A stretch of 64,000 nt of DNA from Hippopus hippopus (Eukaryota > Mollusca > Bivalvia > Cardiida > Cardiidae): positions 31,899,562-31,963,561 of the forward strand of contig OX328112.1 of assembly GCA_946811185.2 (NCBI GenBank), read 5' to 3'. Shown here one piece after another: positions 32,975 through 42,832 of this stretch. Under the pieces are notes generated by a model that was not told the origin of the DNA, did not search any database, and saw only the letters and a program-made list of their open reading frames with translations. Numbering within the stretch: the first letter of the stretch is position 1; each line of letters starts with the position of its first letter. A program made the translations under genes and the position numbers.

Positions 32975-34330
32975 CTTTTTACCTTACATGAAGTGCACTT
33001 TTACCATCCTGTATTAATATATTGGTCTGTACTTAAAATGTTTTTATGGGTTATAAATGGGTAGAAGGGGCTTTTATAGAAAAGCGGAAGTGTCACAAAA
33101 TATATTCCTTTCATACACTGTTTAAATTGTATTGTGGTGTTATCCAGTATACATTTTTGTTTGTGATGAATGACAGTGAATGAGAAAAACCATGATCGTC
33201 TGCAATGGTTATTCTCGCCAATTGCATATTGGTACGAAAGTAGTTCCGTCCGCGTATGAATTTTCAAGCGTCTGTTGATCCTGATTGTTTTGAAAACTAA
33301 TGGTTCGCAAGTGAAGTAAAACCATATTATGCCCTTTTTATACCTATCTTGAGTCATAACTTAGATGAAATACTTCCATAAATAGATAAATTGCTGTGAG
33401 GATCTAGCAATTCCTTTTAGTGCCATAATTAAACAGTCATTTGCTTAAGTGCGAAAGATTACCTGTCAGCACCATAATCAAGTACTTTATTATATAAGTA
33501 TTCACTTGTTTCAGTATCTATGTGTCCCCTAAAGTGCAGTTGACCTGATGGTTTATGCATTGGGTATTATGGTCTTTTTTTCTTTTCATTGATTATATAT
33601 TTTATTTGGAAATGGAAGGGTTAATTTGTAATCCAACTGTAAATCCCTCCCTCTTTCACTGATAAGTCTAACTGCATAAAAAGTACATGGAGGATAAACT
33701 CTTGAACAATCTTACTGATCAACTTGCTTTTGCTTCATTTTGCAATATTGCTATTCATTAATCTTAAACTGGATTACGTTGTTATAATTTGACAGTGTGG
33801 AAATAATATTGCAGCATATAGATCTTTCTTCTGGATTGAGCAAAGTGTTCATAACCTTGATATTCCTTGTAAACAACTTCAGTAAAAATGACCACTGAAA
33901 TTTGTTTATAATGCAAAAATCTAAAAATTACAGACATACAAAAATTAAGCACTATCTACAATCTACAAAAATATAACAACAAAGCTTTCCTTTGGGCATT
34001 ACAAAAGTCTCAAGTCTTACAAAAGTTTCAGGTCTGCTCCCAAAGATTCTTCAGATTCAGACATTTTCTTAGTATTTTCACCAACAACTAAACAGAAACT
34101 GATGACATCACCACAGAAACATTGATGACATCATATATTAGTCATATTTTGACATTCTAAAATAATCAAAGTAATGCCAATATTTTCCTGTAATGATTTC
34201 TTACAAAATGTGTAAACTTGTTCTTTGCACAAGTACATTAATTCAAATTATCATGTTTATTTTACATAGGTATTTTCTGTGTACAGATTCCTGTCTACTG
34301 GTTGACTGATCGTTTTGTGTTTATTGCCGT
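32975..34330. other. Intron without recognisable features
   Basis: AT-rich, with no exon similarity, no MITE copy and no obvious repeat. The 118-codon minus-strand frame at 33357-33001 has no motif I recognise. Confidence 0.5.
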
Positions 34331-34335
34331 CTTCA

Positions 34336-34553
34336 ACATTATTTCAGTTATATCACGGCGGCAAGTACACCTATCCATGCTTTTCTGAAGTTTCTTTTAC
34401 CAGTACTCCGCAAATTATTCTTTCCAAGCCACTGGCTGCTTTCCCACATAACCATCATCAAAACAATGGTCAGCAGTGAGAGCAGAAAAAAACCTGATGC
34501 AGTGACTATGATCATTCTTCGGAAAGAAATTGGCCAAGCCAGGGATCACAAAA
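34336..34553 (-). mobile_element. SINE-1 copy, head lost
   Basis: TTCAACATTATTTCAGTTAT, CCAAGCCACTGGCTGCTTTC, CAATGGTCAGCAGTGAGAGC and GAAAGAAATTGGCCAAGCCA, truncated inside the B box. Confidence 0.8.
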
Positions 34554-34734
34554 CATGCAGTCTGATCTTCAATCTATCTTGAAGTATTCTGGCCTATAAG
34601 TCTACAAATGGCAATTATTTTAGTGTTTCTTCTAGACTAAAAATTTAAATTATATTTATTTTACATACCGAGGGTTAACCTCTATGCAAAAAAAGCTGTT
34701 AATATGCTTTTTTATCTGAGTAACAAGAGCAGAA

Positions 34735-34966
34735 TTTACCCTTCACCACAAATTCCCAAGTTTTAACGAACTTGGGAAATAAAGATAATGATAACATTAT
34801 GGGAAAAGGAGAAAATGCTGGTACCCAGCATTTTCTTCTTTTTCTTTCATGTTTTCAACCTTTCTTAACAGAAATCCCTTTATTTCAGCCATTCTTTTTA
34901 TGTCATCTGCAAAATTTAATGCTTCAAGTACAGATGACCCTAAATTTTGATTGTGTGGTAAATGGT
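34735..34966 (-). repeat. TTAA hairpin MITE
   Basis: TTTACCCTTCACCACAAATT to TTGATTGTGTGGTAAATGG, with a hairpin around GGTACCC. The right end carries a B-type TIR (GATTGTGTGG) in place of the A-type one, so the outermost arms are both B-like. Confidence 0.75.
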
Positions 34967-35422
34967 AGGTCTAGCAGACCAACTGATTTTTTTCTCGACA
35001 AACTAGAGTGGTTAAAGTCTGACTTCAGGTTAAAGAAACATATCATAGTTTCAAACCAGGGGTGACCCACATTGATATCCATAAAATGGTGACATGTCAC
35101 CAAGACAGACTTTCTGACCAAGTTTTGTTACAATAGAAACAATGTTGTGTTTGATCAATCTTTTTAGGATTTGACACAGAACTTAACCTATCTTTTGAGT
35201 AAAAAAAAAAAACAATTCAAATTTATTTTAAACATTTTCAAGGCAAACATAATGATATTATGATAAAGTTTCATGACAATGACCTTCCCTGAAAATCTGT
35301 GACAGGGCAGATACCTTGGCACACAAGATTTATGATCATACTGATTTTTTGACTCATCATGATATATGTACAGATACATGTAGATACATATTATTACGTT
35401 TCTAACACTGGAACTGGCTCAA

Positions 35423-35590
35423 CACTTTAAGAACCTTGAGAAACATGACTGGTAACCAGCATTTTCTTCTTTTCCCACTATGTTTTCTACCCTATCAAAG
35501 ACATCTACACTTTCAGCCGCATTTGATTTGCTGTCTTTAACTGCTTTAGGTTTCCACAAGTTTAAAATTTTGTCATGTGGTAAAGGGTAA
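35423..35590 (-). repeat. TTAA hairpin MITE, B arm shortened
   Basis: AACACTTTAAGAACCTTGAG, one hairpin arm, then the A arm to TTTTGTCATGTGGTAAAGGG. Confidence 0.7.
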
Positions 35591-36680
35591 CTTGCTTTTG
35601 CAGACAGAGTAGAGCAACGTCGGGTATCATCGACACTTTAAGAAATCGGAAAGTGCGGTGTCGATAACAGCCGCTTTAAATACAAACGGAAGTTATCAGC
35701 GGTTTATTTTGCGGATACTCTACTGATCTATGTGTATAAAATAACGGCACCAAGTTGCGTATGGTAGCAAATAACGCCGACATTACATAAGGGTATGTAG
35801 GGCGATATCGACAGGTTGTGTCTATTATCGACATGGTATTCAATTTTCATAAATTAAACAACAAAATCCTCTTTTAACTCGTCATTACGGGTTTTTATTC
35901 CAATACTTGTTGCTGAGTTCGATCTAATGTAAAGCAATTAAAGTAAAACTTGACGCATAACATAAGTACAATCGCAAAAGAAGGCCGTACAGGTACATGT
36001 TGTTAATATCATGAACTAAGAGGTTTGGACATTGCACCACTGCGCACCATTTCTATGGCCCTTGACATTTTAGTCGGCGAGTATTGAACTCGTTTTGGAG
36101 TTTTCAAGCGAAAAGCTGTTTGGACACAGCTGTAACCCAAAAGAAAAAAGAAAATTGTGGTTATATAATACATATTAATTATTATTTCTTTTATTCATGT
36201 CTTAACCTGTCAATAATTGCCGATCGCATAAATTAGCTTCGGCAGTTATCGACACATCAATAAGCTGCTTTATGGCGGGCAAAACACACTTGATTTTGTG
36301 ATGCGAACACTATTCTGTATCTTAAACTCGTATCTAAATTTAGATTCAAGCAATCGAGCACATTTCAATACGCGCTATGCGCTGGCAAAAATCACCACCC
36401 TCCTTATCTTAGCCTTAACGTTGGGAAATTTTAATATTGTACAATTTTACTTACTCTTTGGGACTTACAGAGTACTGTTTACTTCCGGCACGGCGATGAG
36501 ATAAAATATTGACGTCATATATCACATCATAAAAATGGAATTTACTCATCTTTCATGGAATTAAAGGACACAATAAAGAATTGGTGATAACTGCCGACGG
36601 TTGACAATACCCGACATTGCTCTAGATCAAGATCAGGCTGCAAAGAATGTGCATCTACTCTGTCCCAAACTTTGTTACAA
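35591..36680. repeat. GATCAAGATCAGACTGCACA hairpin repeat split by a TA element
   Basis: TTGCTTTTGCAGACAGAGTA at 35593-35611 resumes at 36623 with TAGATCAAGATCAGGCTGC. The two flanks together rebuild the normal repeat. Confidence 0.8.
35612..36622. mobile_element. 1.01-kb TA-flanked DNA transposon
   Basis: Left GAGCAACGTCGGGTATCATC and right (inverse) GAGCAATGTCGGGTATTGTC, continuing to ~23 bp with four mismatches. TA is duplicated at 35610-35611 and 36623-36624. Several TATCGACA/GTCGATAAC motifs lie inside, near both ends (35641, 35672, 35818, 35836, 36231). TA duplication suggests the Tc1/mariner or a related superfamily. No transposase frame was seen, and GC/CpG content is higher than in the flanks. 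Confidence 0.82.
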
Positions 36681-36739
36681 TATTCTCCCCCAATCAAATT
36701 TGAAACAGCTCTCTTTTAGCTGTTTTTCCTTGCCGTGCT

Positions 36740-37000
36740 TTGTTCGGAGTTTAAAGCCGTTGTAACAGCTTAGGTCAAATAACAGCAGTCAGTGCATCTT
36801 GGCATGTGTTTCCTAGCTCTCTCACACCAGTACTGACACACCTTTCTTCTTAAACCACTGACTACTTATCCCTCATGTAATAGAAGAGAGCAGCAAAAAA
36901 TTACTGGAAAGAAAATTTGCCTTGACTGAGTACCAAACCCACAACTACCAGGTCACGAGTTGGATACGCTAACCACTGAGCTACGGCTATGCTTGTTTTT
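36740..37000 (-). mobile_element. SINE-2 copy (tRNA-derived)
   Basis: On the minus strand the head reads GCCGTAGCTCAGTGGTTAGC, then CGTGACCTGGTAGTTGTGGG and TTTGGTACTC (B-box region). The tail includes AGCTGTTACAACGGCTTTAA. A clear V-type SINE head. Confidence 0.8.
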
Positions 37001-37146
37001 CCTAATTAAATAGGTCCAATAGCTTGACTTTTCACCAGATGGCAAATGTCCACAAATTACATAGAAGCATAATGGGCAAACAACATTACATAATACAGTG
37101 AGGTCTGCCTAAAGCAACCACCTATAAAAGCATACAATACTTACCG

Positions 37147-37576
37147 TTACACTTTACCACAGAACCCCAACTTTAAAGGACCCCCTTGGGAAAAAAAGAC
37201 TTTTTAAAAACATTGTAGGAAAATCAGAAAATGCTAATAAACAGCTATTTTTCCTTTGCCCACATTGTTTTCCACCAAATCAAAGATAAATTCTATCATT
37301 TCAGCAACATTTGAAATTTTGTCTACAAAGCTTTTAACCCTTTACCAAGCAATCCCTCGTTTTTACGACCCAGAGGAAGAAGCCTTCTGAAAACATTGTG
37401 GGAAAAGGAGAAAATGCTGGTAACCAGCATTTTCTCCTTTTCCCACAATGTTTTCTACTCTTCTAAAGTCAAGTTTCAATTTCAAATGCTTTCGATTTGG
37501 ACAAGTCTAAAATTTTGTCGCTTGGTAAGGAGTTAATTTTGGCCAGACTAAATATTTTGTTGTGTGATAAAGAGTT
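37147..37576 (-). repeat. TTAA hairpin MITE interrupted by a sister copy
   Basis: B arm and hairpin at 37147-37334 (ACACTTTACCACAGAACCCC and on). The A arm resumes at 37537 with TTTTGGCCAGACTAAATATT and ends GTGATAAAGAGTT. Confidence 0.88.
37334..37536 (-). repeat. TTAA hairpin MITE inserted into another copy
   Basis: TTAACCCTTTACCAAGCAAT to CGCTTGGTAAGGAGTTAA; TTAA at both boundaries (37334-37337 and 37533-37536). The host copy continues on each side, so this is a clean self-insertion with TTAA duplication. Confidence 0.95.
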
Positions 37577-37609
37577 TTAGAAGTAAAGAGTAAAGACATG
37601 TAGCTAAGT

Positions 37610-37801
37610 AACTATCTATCAAAAGACAAAATTTTTACACTCATCCAAGTTACCAACATTTACAGATGAAAGGATGATAAAACACTGTGATAAAGCAGAA
37701 AATGATGGTAACCAGCATATTTTCTTTTCCCTGCAAAATTTTCAAGAGCCAGCTACTTTGGCATTTTTAAAACATGCAGCTGCTTGGTAAAAGTTGTTTA
37801 A
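37610..37801 (+). repeat. TTAA hairpin MITE, diverged
   Basis: AAAAGACAAAATTTTTACAC, a decayed hairpin, and CTGCTTGGTAAAAGTTGTTTAA. Shares its right TTAA with the next copy. Confidence 0.75.
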
Positions 37802-38027
37802 CCTTTTTACCACACAATCCTGACTTTTAATGACCCTAAAAGAGACGGCTTATGAAAACGTTGTCGGAAAAGAAGAAAATGCTGGCAACCAACATTTTCT
37901 CCTTTTTCCACAATGATTTCTACCCCATCAAAAAGTGAAATCATCATTTGAGCTGCATTCAATTTGTAGTCTGCAAATGCTTTCAAATTCAACTAGTCCA
38001 AAATTTTGTCCTTTGGTGAAGACTTAA
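37798..38027 (-). repeat. TTAA hairpin MITE, full length
   Basis: TTAACCTTTTTACCACACAA to CCTTTGGTGAAGACTTAA, with a slightly decayed hairpin. Ends ~105 bp from the donor of exon 38246-38133. Confidence 0.9.
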
Positions 38028-38132
38028 TATGTTTTTATTTTCAAAAGTAAAGTTACATGACATACATGGTGGCTTCTTACTACAGGCAGCTATTCAATAA
38101 GTGTGGTTGCTAACACAGGGTATATACTTTAC

Positions 38133-38246
38133 CTTGTTTCATCAATGTAGACTGTTTCTAAGACCTGGGCTGCATATTCTAGGTTTTTCAAAAGATCTTC
38201 TTTCATAATGTCATCTTTCTGTAGTTTTCTTACAATATGCCGTAGT
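38133..38246 (-). CDS. PDE1: PDE1 regulatory-domain exon (PDEase_I_N, residues 82-120)
   Basis: A 114-nt exon with acceptor TTTTTCAG and donor ACAAG/GTAAAG. It reads LRHIVRKLQKDDIMKEDLL followed by KNLEYAAQVLETVYIDETR, the hallmark of the PDE1 N-terminal regulatory domain. In the family this region lies among the calmodulin-binding and autoinhibitory segments before the catalytic core, which makes it the best single exon for separating PDE1 from other class I PDEs. It ends in phase 2 and is compatible with two downstream exons: the constitutive-looking one at 19706 and the extra one at 24095. The intron that follows (38132-19707, or 38132-24096 to the extra exon) is the longest in the window. 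Confidence 0.95.
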
Positions 38247-38327
38247 CTGAAAAATAATACAATACATTTTTAGAGTGGACAGAATGGCAAAATTACTGCC
38301 AAAATTTTCCTAAGTAGACACAAGTGT

Positions 38328-38365
38328 AACACTTTACTAAACAATCCCGAGTTTCTACAAATGTG
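38328..38365 (-). repeat. TTAA hairpin MITE, end fragment
   Basis: AACACTTTACTAAACAATCC then CGAGTTTCTACAA. Followed at 38371-38396 by a separate perfect inverted repeat, GAAGCCGCTAGAAAGCGGCTTC. Confidence 0.6.
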
Positions 38366-38399
38366 CTTATTGGAAGCCGCTAGAAAGCGGCTTCCAGTA

Positions 38400-40290
38400 G
38401 GAATGTACCTAAACTATTTACCATGTAGATGATCAGTAATTATTCGATTGGTTATTATTTCTGGAGATTTTCTAATAACATCGTGTTAGTGTTACAAAAT
38501 TACTCCAAATGGCCTCTTTCTTAAATATTCAATCAGACCTACATGAACATAAAGTCTGGTTTTCTTGCAGTATAAGTTCATTCCCAAATAACAACAAAAA
38601 TACAGAAAAATAAACTTCCTTTTGTCGGCTAGTCCCCCGAACTTTTCTAACTTAAAGGATTCCTTCCTTGTTCCCAAACGAAATTGTAACGTTTTCCATC
38701 TATCACAGGCTTTCCCACCTCTAAACGGTTTTCGCATTTGTCTACTTTTTTACAAGACAAAATAATGATAATTATGAGATGGAAAGCATCTTAGAATATG
38801 ATAATCAGAAACAGTTTTATGTACAAGTGTTTCGTCCAGTTTTAATCTGTAAAGATAATGGGGCGATCAACCTTTGATCAAGTTATAGACAGGTTACCTC
38901 CCTACACATGTACTTTAATCGTATTACAAAGAGCAGTCTACATCAGCTATTTATAGAAAGCTTATAACCCTTTTTTCTTCCCTTCGTCGACACTTCAGCC
39001 GAATGGAATTTTGTTACATGGACGATCTACCTTATGGTCCCTGTAAAATTTAGCATTTAAGGTATTGTGTGTCGAAGCTGTTATGATCATACTGTAAGTT
39101 CTGTACAGTATGGCCCTGATCTACTATACCCGTGAAAAATGTATGGATCGTGATGTAAGTTGTCCACAAAAATTACCAAAGTGGTGCATAGTGCTCAGGG
39201 TTGAAACTGTTCGAAAATGACAGAAATAAATCAAGATCAGACAGTACATAGTCTGTGTAATATTCTTTTAATATTTTATAAGATATTGTAAACGTAAAAA
39301 TTTCTTGTTTCTTTTTCCGTACTCAGTATATTAATTTTATTCGGTGTAGTTGAAAGGATAAAGTTATTACCGAACCTATCCCTGTGCATATACAACTTTT
39401 TACGTCGCTGCTTGTCAAGGGTTTGAATGGCTCTTGAAGTTTACATTAGAAGTTTTATAGGTTTGTACAAGGCCTATGCAGAAAATGGTTCAAACTATTT
39501 TTTATTAAACGATTTACGAGTATATAGAGTAATAGTTACTATGTTGTTGGATAGATCCAGATCCTTAAAAACTTTAAAAAATATTTTTTTTAGTGGTTCT
39601 TGCCAACTGCGAAGGCTATGATCAGAAGAATTTTGGAGATACTATGCAAAAGTCTCTAATTCTGGAGTAGAAATGTAAAAATTCACTTTGTTACAAGCAG
39701 GCTAAGATACTTTTTTGACAAACAAAAGGAAAATGTTTTAGAAGAAAGTTGGTGAATATTTTTTTGTTTTTTCTTTTTGTAAAATATGAAACAATGAAAA
39801 TATCACTTAAAAATTGTAAATACATGTAGATCTGCATGAATAACGATCTAAATATCACTTTGAATAATTACTAACTTACATAGTTCCGCAGTGTCGCCTT
39901 TGATGCCCCTACAGAAGTTTGCTTTTTAAAATCATTTAATAATGAAAAATGCTGTACTTGAATGCGCAATTTCTCCATTTTCAAACTTTGAGTAGAAATT
40001 TGAAAATTCCCATGCTTTTACATATTTTCTCACGTATGCATTATCACTTCAAATGGTAATGATGATTATGATGATTATAATGGTACAAGATAATTTAAGA
40101 TTCCTCTCTTAACTCCTGCCTTTTTTTCCTGCATTTTAGTATCATTTGTCATGATCTTCCGTTTGTGGGGGGAAAACAGATACAAAAATGTCATCACATT
40201 TTTTCTAGAAAGTCAATATTTCTGAAATTGTCCACCAAAAGATTGCGGCTTCTATGATGCCATGCATCATAAATTTGTCTTGTAAAAACA
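38400..40290. other. Intron without recognisable features
   Basis: No family-level repeat and no exon signal that joins in phase. Open frames at 38737-38492 (minus) and 39427-39621 (plus) have no motif I recognise. Confidence 0.5.
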
Positions 40291-40299
40291 CTAGAAAAT

Positions 40300-40395
40300 A
40301 GGAAATGGTTATAGCTAGCATTTTCATCTGCTGTTATTCATTCTACCCTTCCCAAGACTTTCATCATTTGATCCAGAATAAATTTGTCACCTAGC
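40300..40395 (-). repeat. TTAA hairpin MITE, degenerate
   Basis: GGAAATGGTTATAGCTAGCA, TTCATCATTTGATCC and TTTGTCACCTAGCAATGAATC. Confidence 0.5.
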
Positions 40396-40448
40396 AATGA
40401 ATCAAAGTCCCTTGCCCTCTTTATTCTTTTCTCTCTTTTTCCATTTTC

Positions 40449-40666
40449 TTAACCTTTTACCGCACAATGCCAACATTGGGAAAGAAGCCTTTGAAAACAT
40501 TGAGGGAAAAGGATAAAATGCTGGTAATCAGCATTTTCTCCTTTTCCCACAATGTTTTCTACCCTATCAAATAAACATCTCACCATTTGAGCCACACTGA
40601 AATTTTGGTCTACAAATGCTTTCAGTTCGGACAAGGCTTAAATTCCATCGTTTGGTAAAGGGTTAA
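40449..40666 (-). repeat. TTAA hairpin MITE, full length
   Basis: TTAACCTTTTACCGCACAAT to CGTTTGGTAAAGGGTTAA; hairpin around GGTAATC. Confidence 0.92.
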
Positions 40667-40688
40667 AGAAGGTGAAAAACCATCAAGA

Positions 40689-40898
40689 TTAACCCTTTAC
40701 TTCACAATCCTGAGTCTTAACAATCCTGGGGAAGAAGCTTAACAACCTCCAAGAAGAAAGCTCACTTTGATAGGTAGAAAACATTGTAGGGAAAGGAGAA
40801 AACGCTGGTAATCAGATTTTTCTCCTACTCCCTAGATTCTTTCAGACGGCTTTCTCCTTTGAGGATGTTAAAATAAGGAAATGTTTAGTAAAGGGTTT
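40689..40898. repeat. TTAA hairpin MITE, symmetrical B-B copy
   Basis: The left arm CACAATCCTGAGTCTTAACA and the right arm GGCTTTCTCC..GATGTTAAAA are both B-type, one inverted. The A arm is only hinted at by TTGATAGGTAGAAAACATTG. Confidence 0.75.
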
Positions 40899-40900
40899 TG

Positions 40901-41113
40901 GCCTTTTACCACAAGATCATGAATTCAAACAACCCCGAGGAAATGGCCTTTTCAAAACCCTGTAGGAAAAGGAGAAAATGCTGGTTATCAGCATTTTCTC
41001 CTTTTCCCACAAGGTTTTCAATACTTTCACAAATAATCACCACATTTAATATGTCATCTGCAAATGTTTACGATTTGAACAAACCTAAATTTTATCGACT
41101 GGTAAAGAGTTAA
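40901..41113 (-). repeat. TTAA hairpin MITE, full length
   Basis: GCCTTTTACCACAAGATCAT to GACTGGTAAAGAGTTAA. The hairpin centre is GGTTATC, the opposite of most copies in this orientation. Confidence 0.87.
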
Positions 41114-41149
41114 AGCTTGAAAAGCATTTCACAAATACTAATATAAGTG

Positions 41150-41415
41150 ATTGATTGTATTGAAGTTTAACTCCATTTTAATAGCTTAGGTCATATCATG
41201 GCGGTTGGTGCACCAAGGCATGTTTTTCCTAGCTTTCTCACACTGGTCAGTCCTGACACAACTTTCTTTCCAAGTCACTGACTTCTTTTCCCACATGCAT
41301 CAGAGGTGAGAAGGTAAAAATCGCCGGAAGGAAAGTTTACCTAAACCAGGTATCGAACTCACAACTACCAGGTCACGAGTCACATACATAAGAGCTACCT
41401 GGGGCAGAGCAAAAT
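41150..41415 (-). mobile_element. SINE-2 copy
   Basis: TTGTATTGAAGTTTAACTCC, AGGTCATATCATGGCGGTTG, GAAAGTTTACCTAAACCAGG and TATCGAACTCACAACTACCA. Its head end stops ~40 bp from the donor of exon 41634-41454. Confidence 0.8.
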
Positions 41416-41416
41416 C

Positions 41417-41460
41417 AAGTGAAAATCTTACCCAAGTTAAGTGAAAATCTTACCTAAGTG
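41417..41460 (-). repeat. 22-bp tandem repeat duplicating a splice donor
   Basis: AAGTGAAAATCTTACC occurs at 41417-41432 and 41439-41454. On the minus strand each gives G/GTAAGATTTTC. Using the distal one would add 22 nt and shift the PDE1 frame. Confidence 0.85.
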
Positions 41461-41634
41461 AGCAAACATGGGAAGCTTCGGGAACGTCAACTGGGGGCAG
41501 TTTGTCCGTTCCAAGGTCTACACTTGCATAAGAATCGCTTTCCAGACTGGCGACACTAGATGTTCGACTGCTGTTGGTCGACACAACTTTCTGCCGCGAA
41601 TTTGATCTCCGTAAAACTGTGAGAGAGCCTGTAC
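41454..41634 (-). CDS. PDE1: PDE1 N-terminal Ser-rich exon (residues 23-82)
   Basis: A 181-nt exon with acceptor TTTTGTAG and donor CTTAG/GTAAGA. It begins TGSLTVLRRSNSRQK, continues with a Ser/Asp-rich stretch (SSRTSSVASLESDSYASVDL) and ends near EASHVCSLR, leading into the helical regulatory region on the next exon. RRSNS fits the basic-basic-x-Ser pattern used by PKA-type kinases. PKA and CaMKII phosphorylation of mammalian PDE1 N-termini is known, but use of this site is inference. Phase 2 at its 3' end joins exactly to the A/CTA CGG start of the exon at 38246. A 22-bp repeat just past the donor creates a second GGTAAGATTTTC, 22 nt downstream. Confidence 0.85.
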
Positions 41635-41657
41635 CTACAAAACCAAGAAAAAAGTTG

Positions 41658-41832
41658 TTTCACCCTTTCCCACACAATCCTGACTTTGAACAACCCTTAG
41701 GTAGAAGCCTTTTAAAAACATTGACGGAAAAAGAGAAAATGCTGGACAAATTTCATCATTTGAGCCGTATTTTAAATTGTCTTATGCAAATTTTGGACAA
41801 GTCTTCATATTTCTTGTGTAGTAATGAGTTAA
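41658..41832 (-). repeat. TTAA hairpin MITE, hairpin deleted
   Basis: CACCCTTTCCCACACAATCC to TGTAGTAATGAGTTAA. One hairpin arm joins straight to the A arm at AATGCTGGACAAATTTC. Starts 24 bp upstream of the acceptor of exon 41634. Confidence 0.85.
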
Positions 41833-42240
41833 CCCTTTGTCAAACAATTCAATGTTTTAACTCTTTACCAAACGACAAAACTATTGACTTGTCCAAATTG
41901 AAAGCACTTGCAGACGACAAAATAAATGTGGCTCAAAAATTGAAATTTATTTCGGGAAGGGTAGAAAACATTGTCAGAAGCATTTCCAAAGGACATAGTA
42001 AATGTGGCATAAGTAATGGGATTTGTCTGTAAAAATAAAAAAAAAAACATTGTGGGAAAAGAAGAAAATTCTGGTTACCAGCATTTTCTCCTTTTCCTAC
42101 AATGTTTTCAAAAGGCTTCTTTCTCAGTGTCCTTAAAAGTCAGGATTGTGTGGTAAAGAGTTAAAAACCCAAGTGAAGAAAAGTAGAAATGCTGGTTACT
42201 TGCATTTCTATCCTTTACGAGATAAAGCTAATCATTTTAC
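41829..42240 (-). repeat. TTAA hairpin MITE interrupted by a sister copy
   Basis: TTAACCCTTTGTCAAACAAT at 41829-41856 continues at 42165 with AAACCCAAGTGAAGAAAAGT and a short hairpin around GCTGGTTACTTGC. It is interrupted inside the B arm. Confidence 0.75.
41857..42164 (+). repeat. TTAA hairpin MITE inserted in a sister copy, with foreign inverted patch
   Basis: TTAACTCTTTACCAAACGAC to GGATTGTGTGGTAAAGAGTTAA. TTAA at 41857-41860 and 42161-42164 abuts host MITE sequence. Positions 41977-42054 are the exact inverse of 42339-42416 in the neighbouring copy. Confidence 0.93.
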
Positions 42241-42460
42241 CGCACAATCCTGGGTTTTAATGACCCTGAGAAAGAAAGCTTTTGAAAACATTGTGAGAAA
42301 AGGAGAAAAAGCTGGTAACCAGAATTTTCTTCTTTTCCCACAATGTTTTTTTTTTTATTTTTACAGACAAATCCCATTACTTATGCCACATTTACTATGT
42401 CCTTTGGAAATGCTTCCAATTTGGATCTGCCTAAAATTTTGTCATGTAGTAAACAGTTAA
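42234..42460 (-). repeat. TTAA hairpin MITE, full length
   Basis: ATTTTACCGCACAATCCTGG to CATGTAGTAAACAGTTAA. Donor or recipient of the 78-bp patch shared with the copy at 41857-42164. An A11/T11 run lies at its centre. Confidence 0.92.
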
Positions 42461-42663
42461 GCGACATAAATTTGCTGTTAGGAAATGCTTTCAGTTTTCT
42501 AAAATTTTGTTGTTTTGGTAATGAATTAACAAATAACAACCAGCAGATAACTCTATTCGTCTCTAAGCACTTTGGCAAAAGGATGTATTGTTATTACTTA
42601 GCAATTCTCCCCTTTATCCAAAAATGTTTTCATATACATGTACTCGCACATCAAATCGGAATT

Positions 42664-42832
42664 CCATCCAATTCTGAGTTTTAACAACGCTAAAGTACAC
42701 AGCTTTTGTGTAAAAATATTGTGGGAAAAAGAGAAAATGCTGGTAACCAGCATTTTCTCCTTTTCCAACAATGTTTTCAAATGGCTTCTTTTTCAGGGTC
42801 ATTAAACTTGGGATTGTGTGGTAAAGGGTAAA
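42664..42832. repeat. TTAA hairpin MITE, symmetrical B-B copy
   Basis: Inverted B arm on the left (AATTCTGAGTTTTAACAACG) and direct B arm on the right (GGCTTCTTTTTCAGGGTCAT), around a hairpin with GGTAACC. No A arm. Confidence 0.8.
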
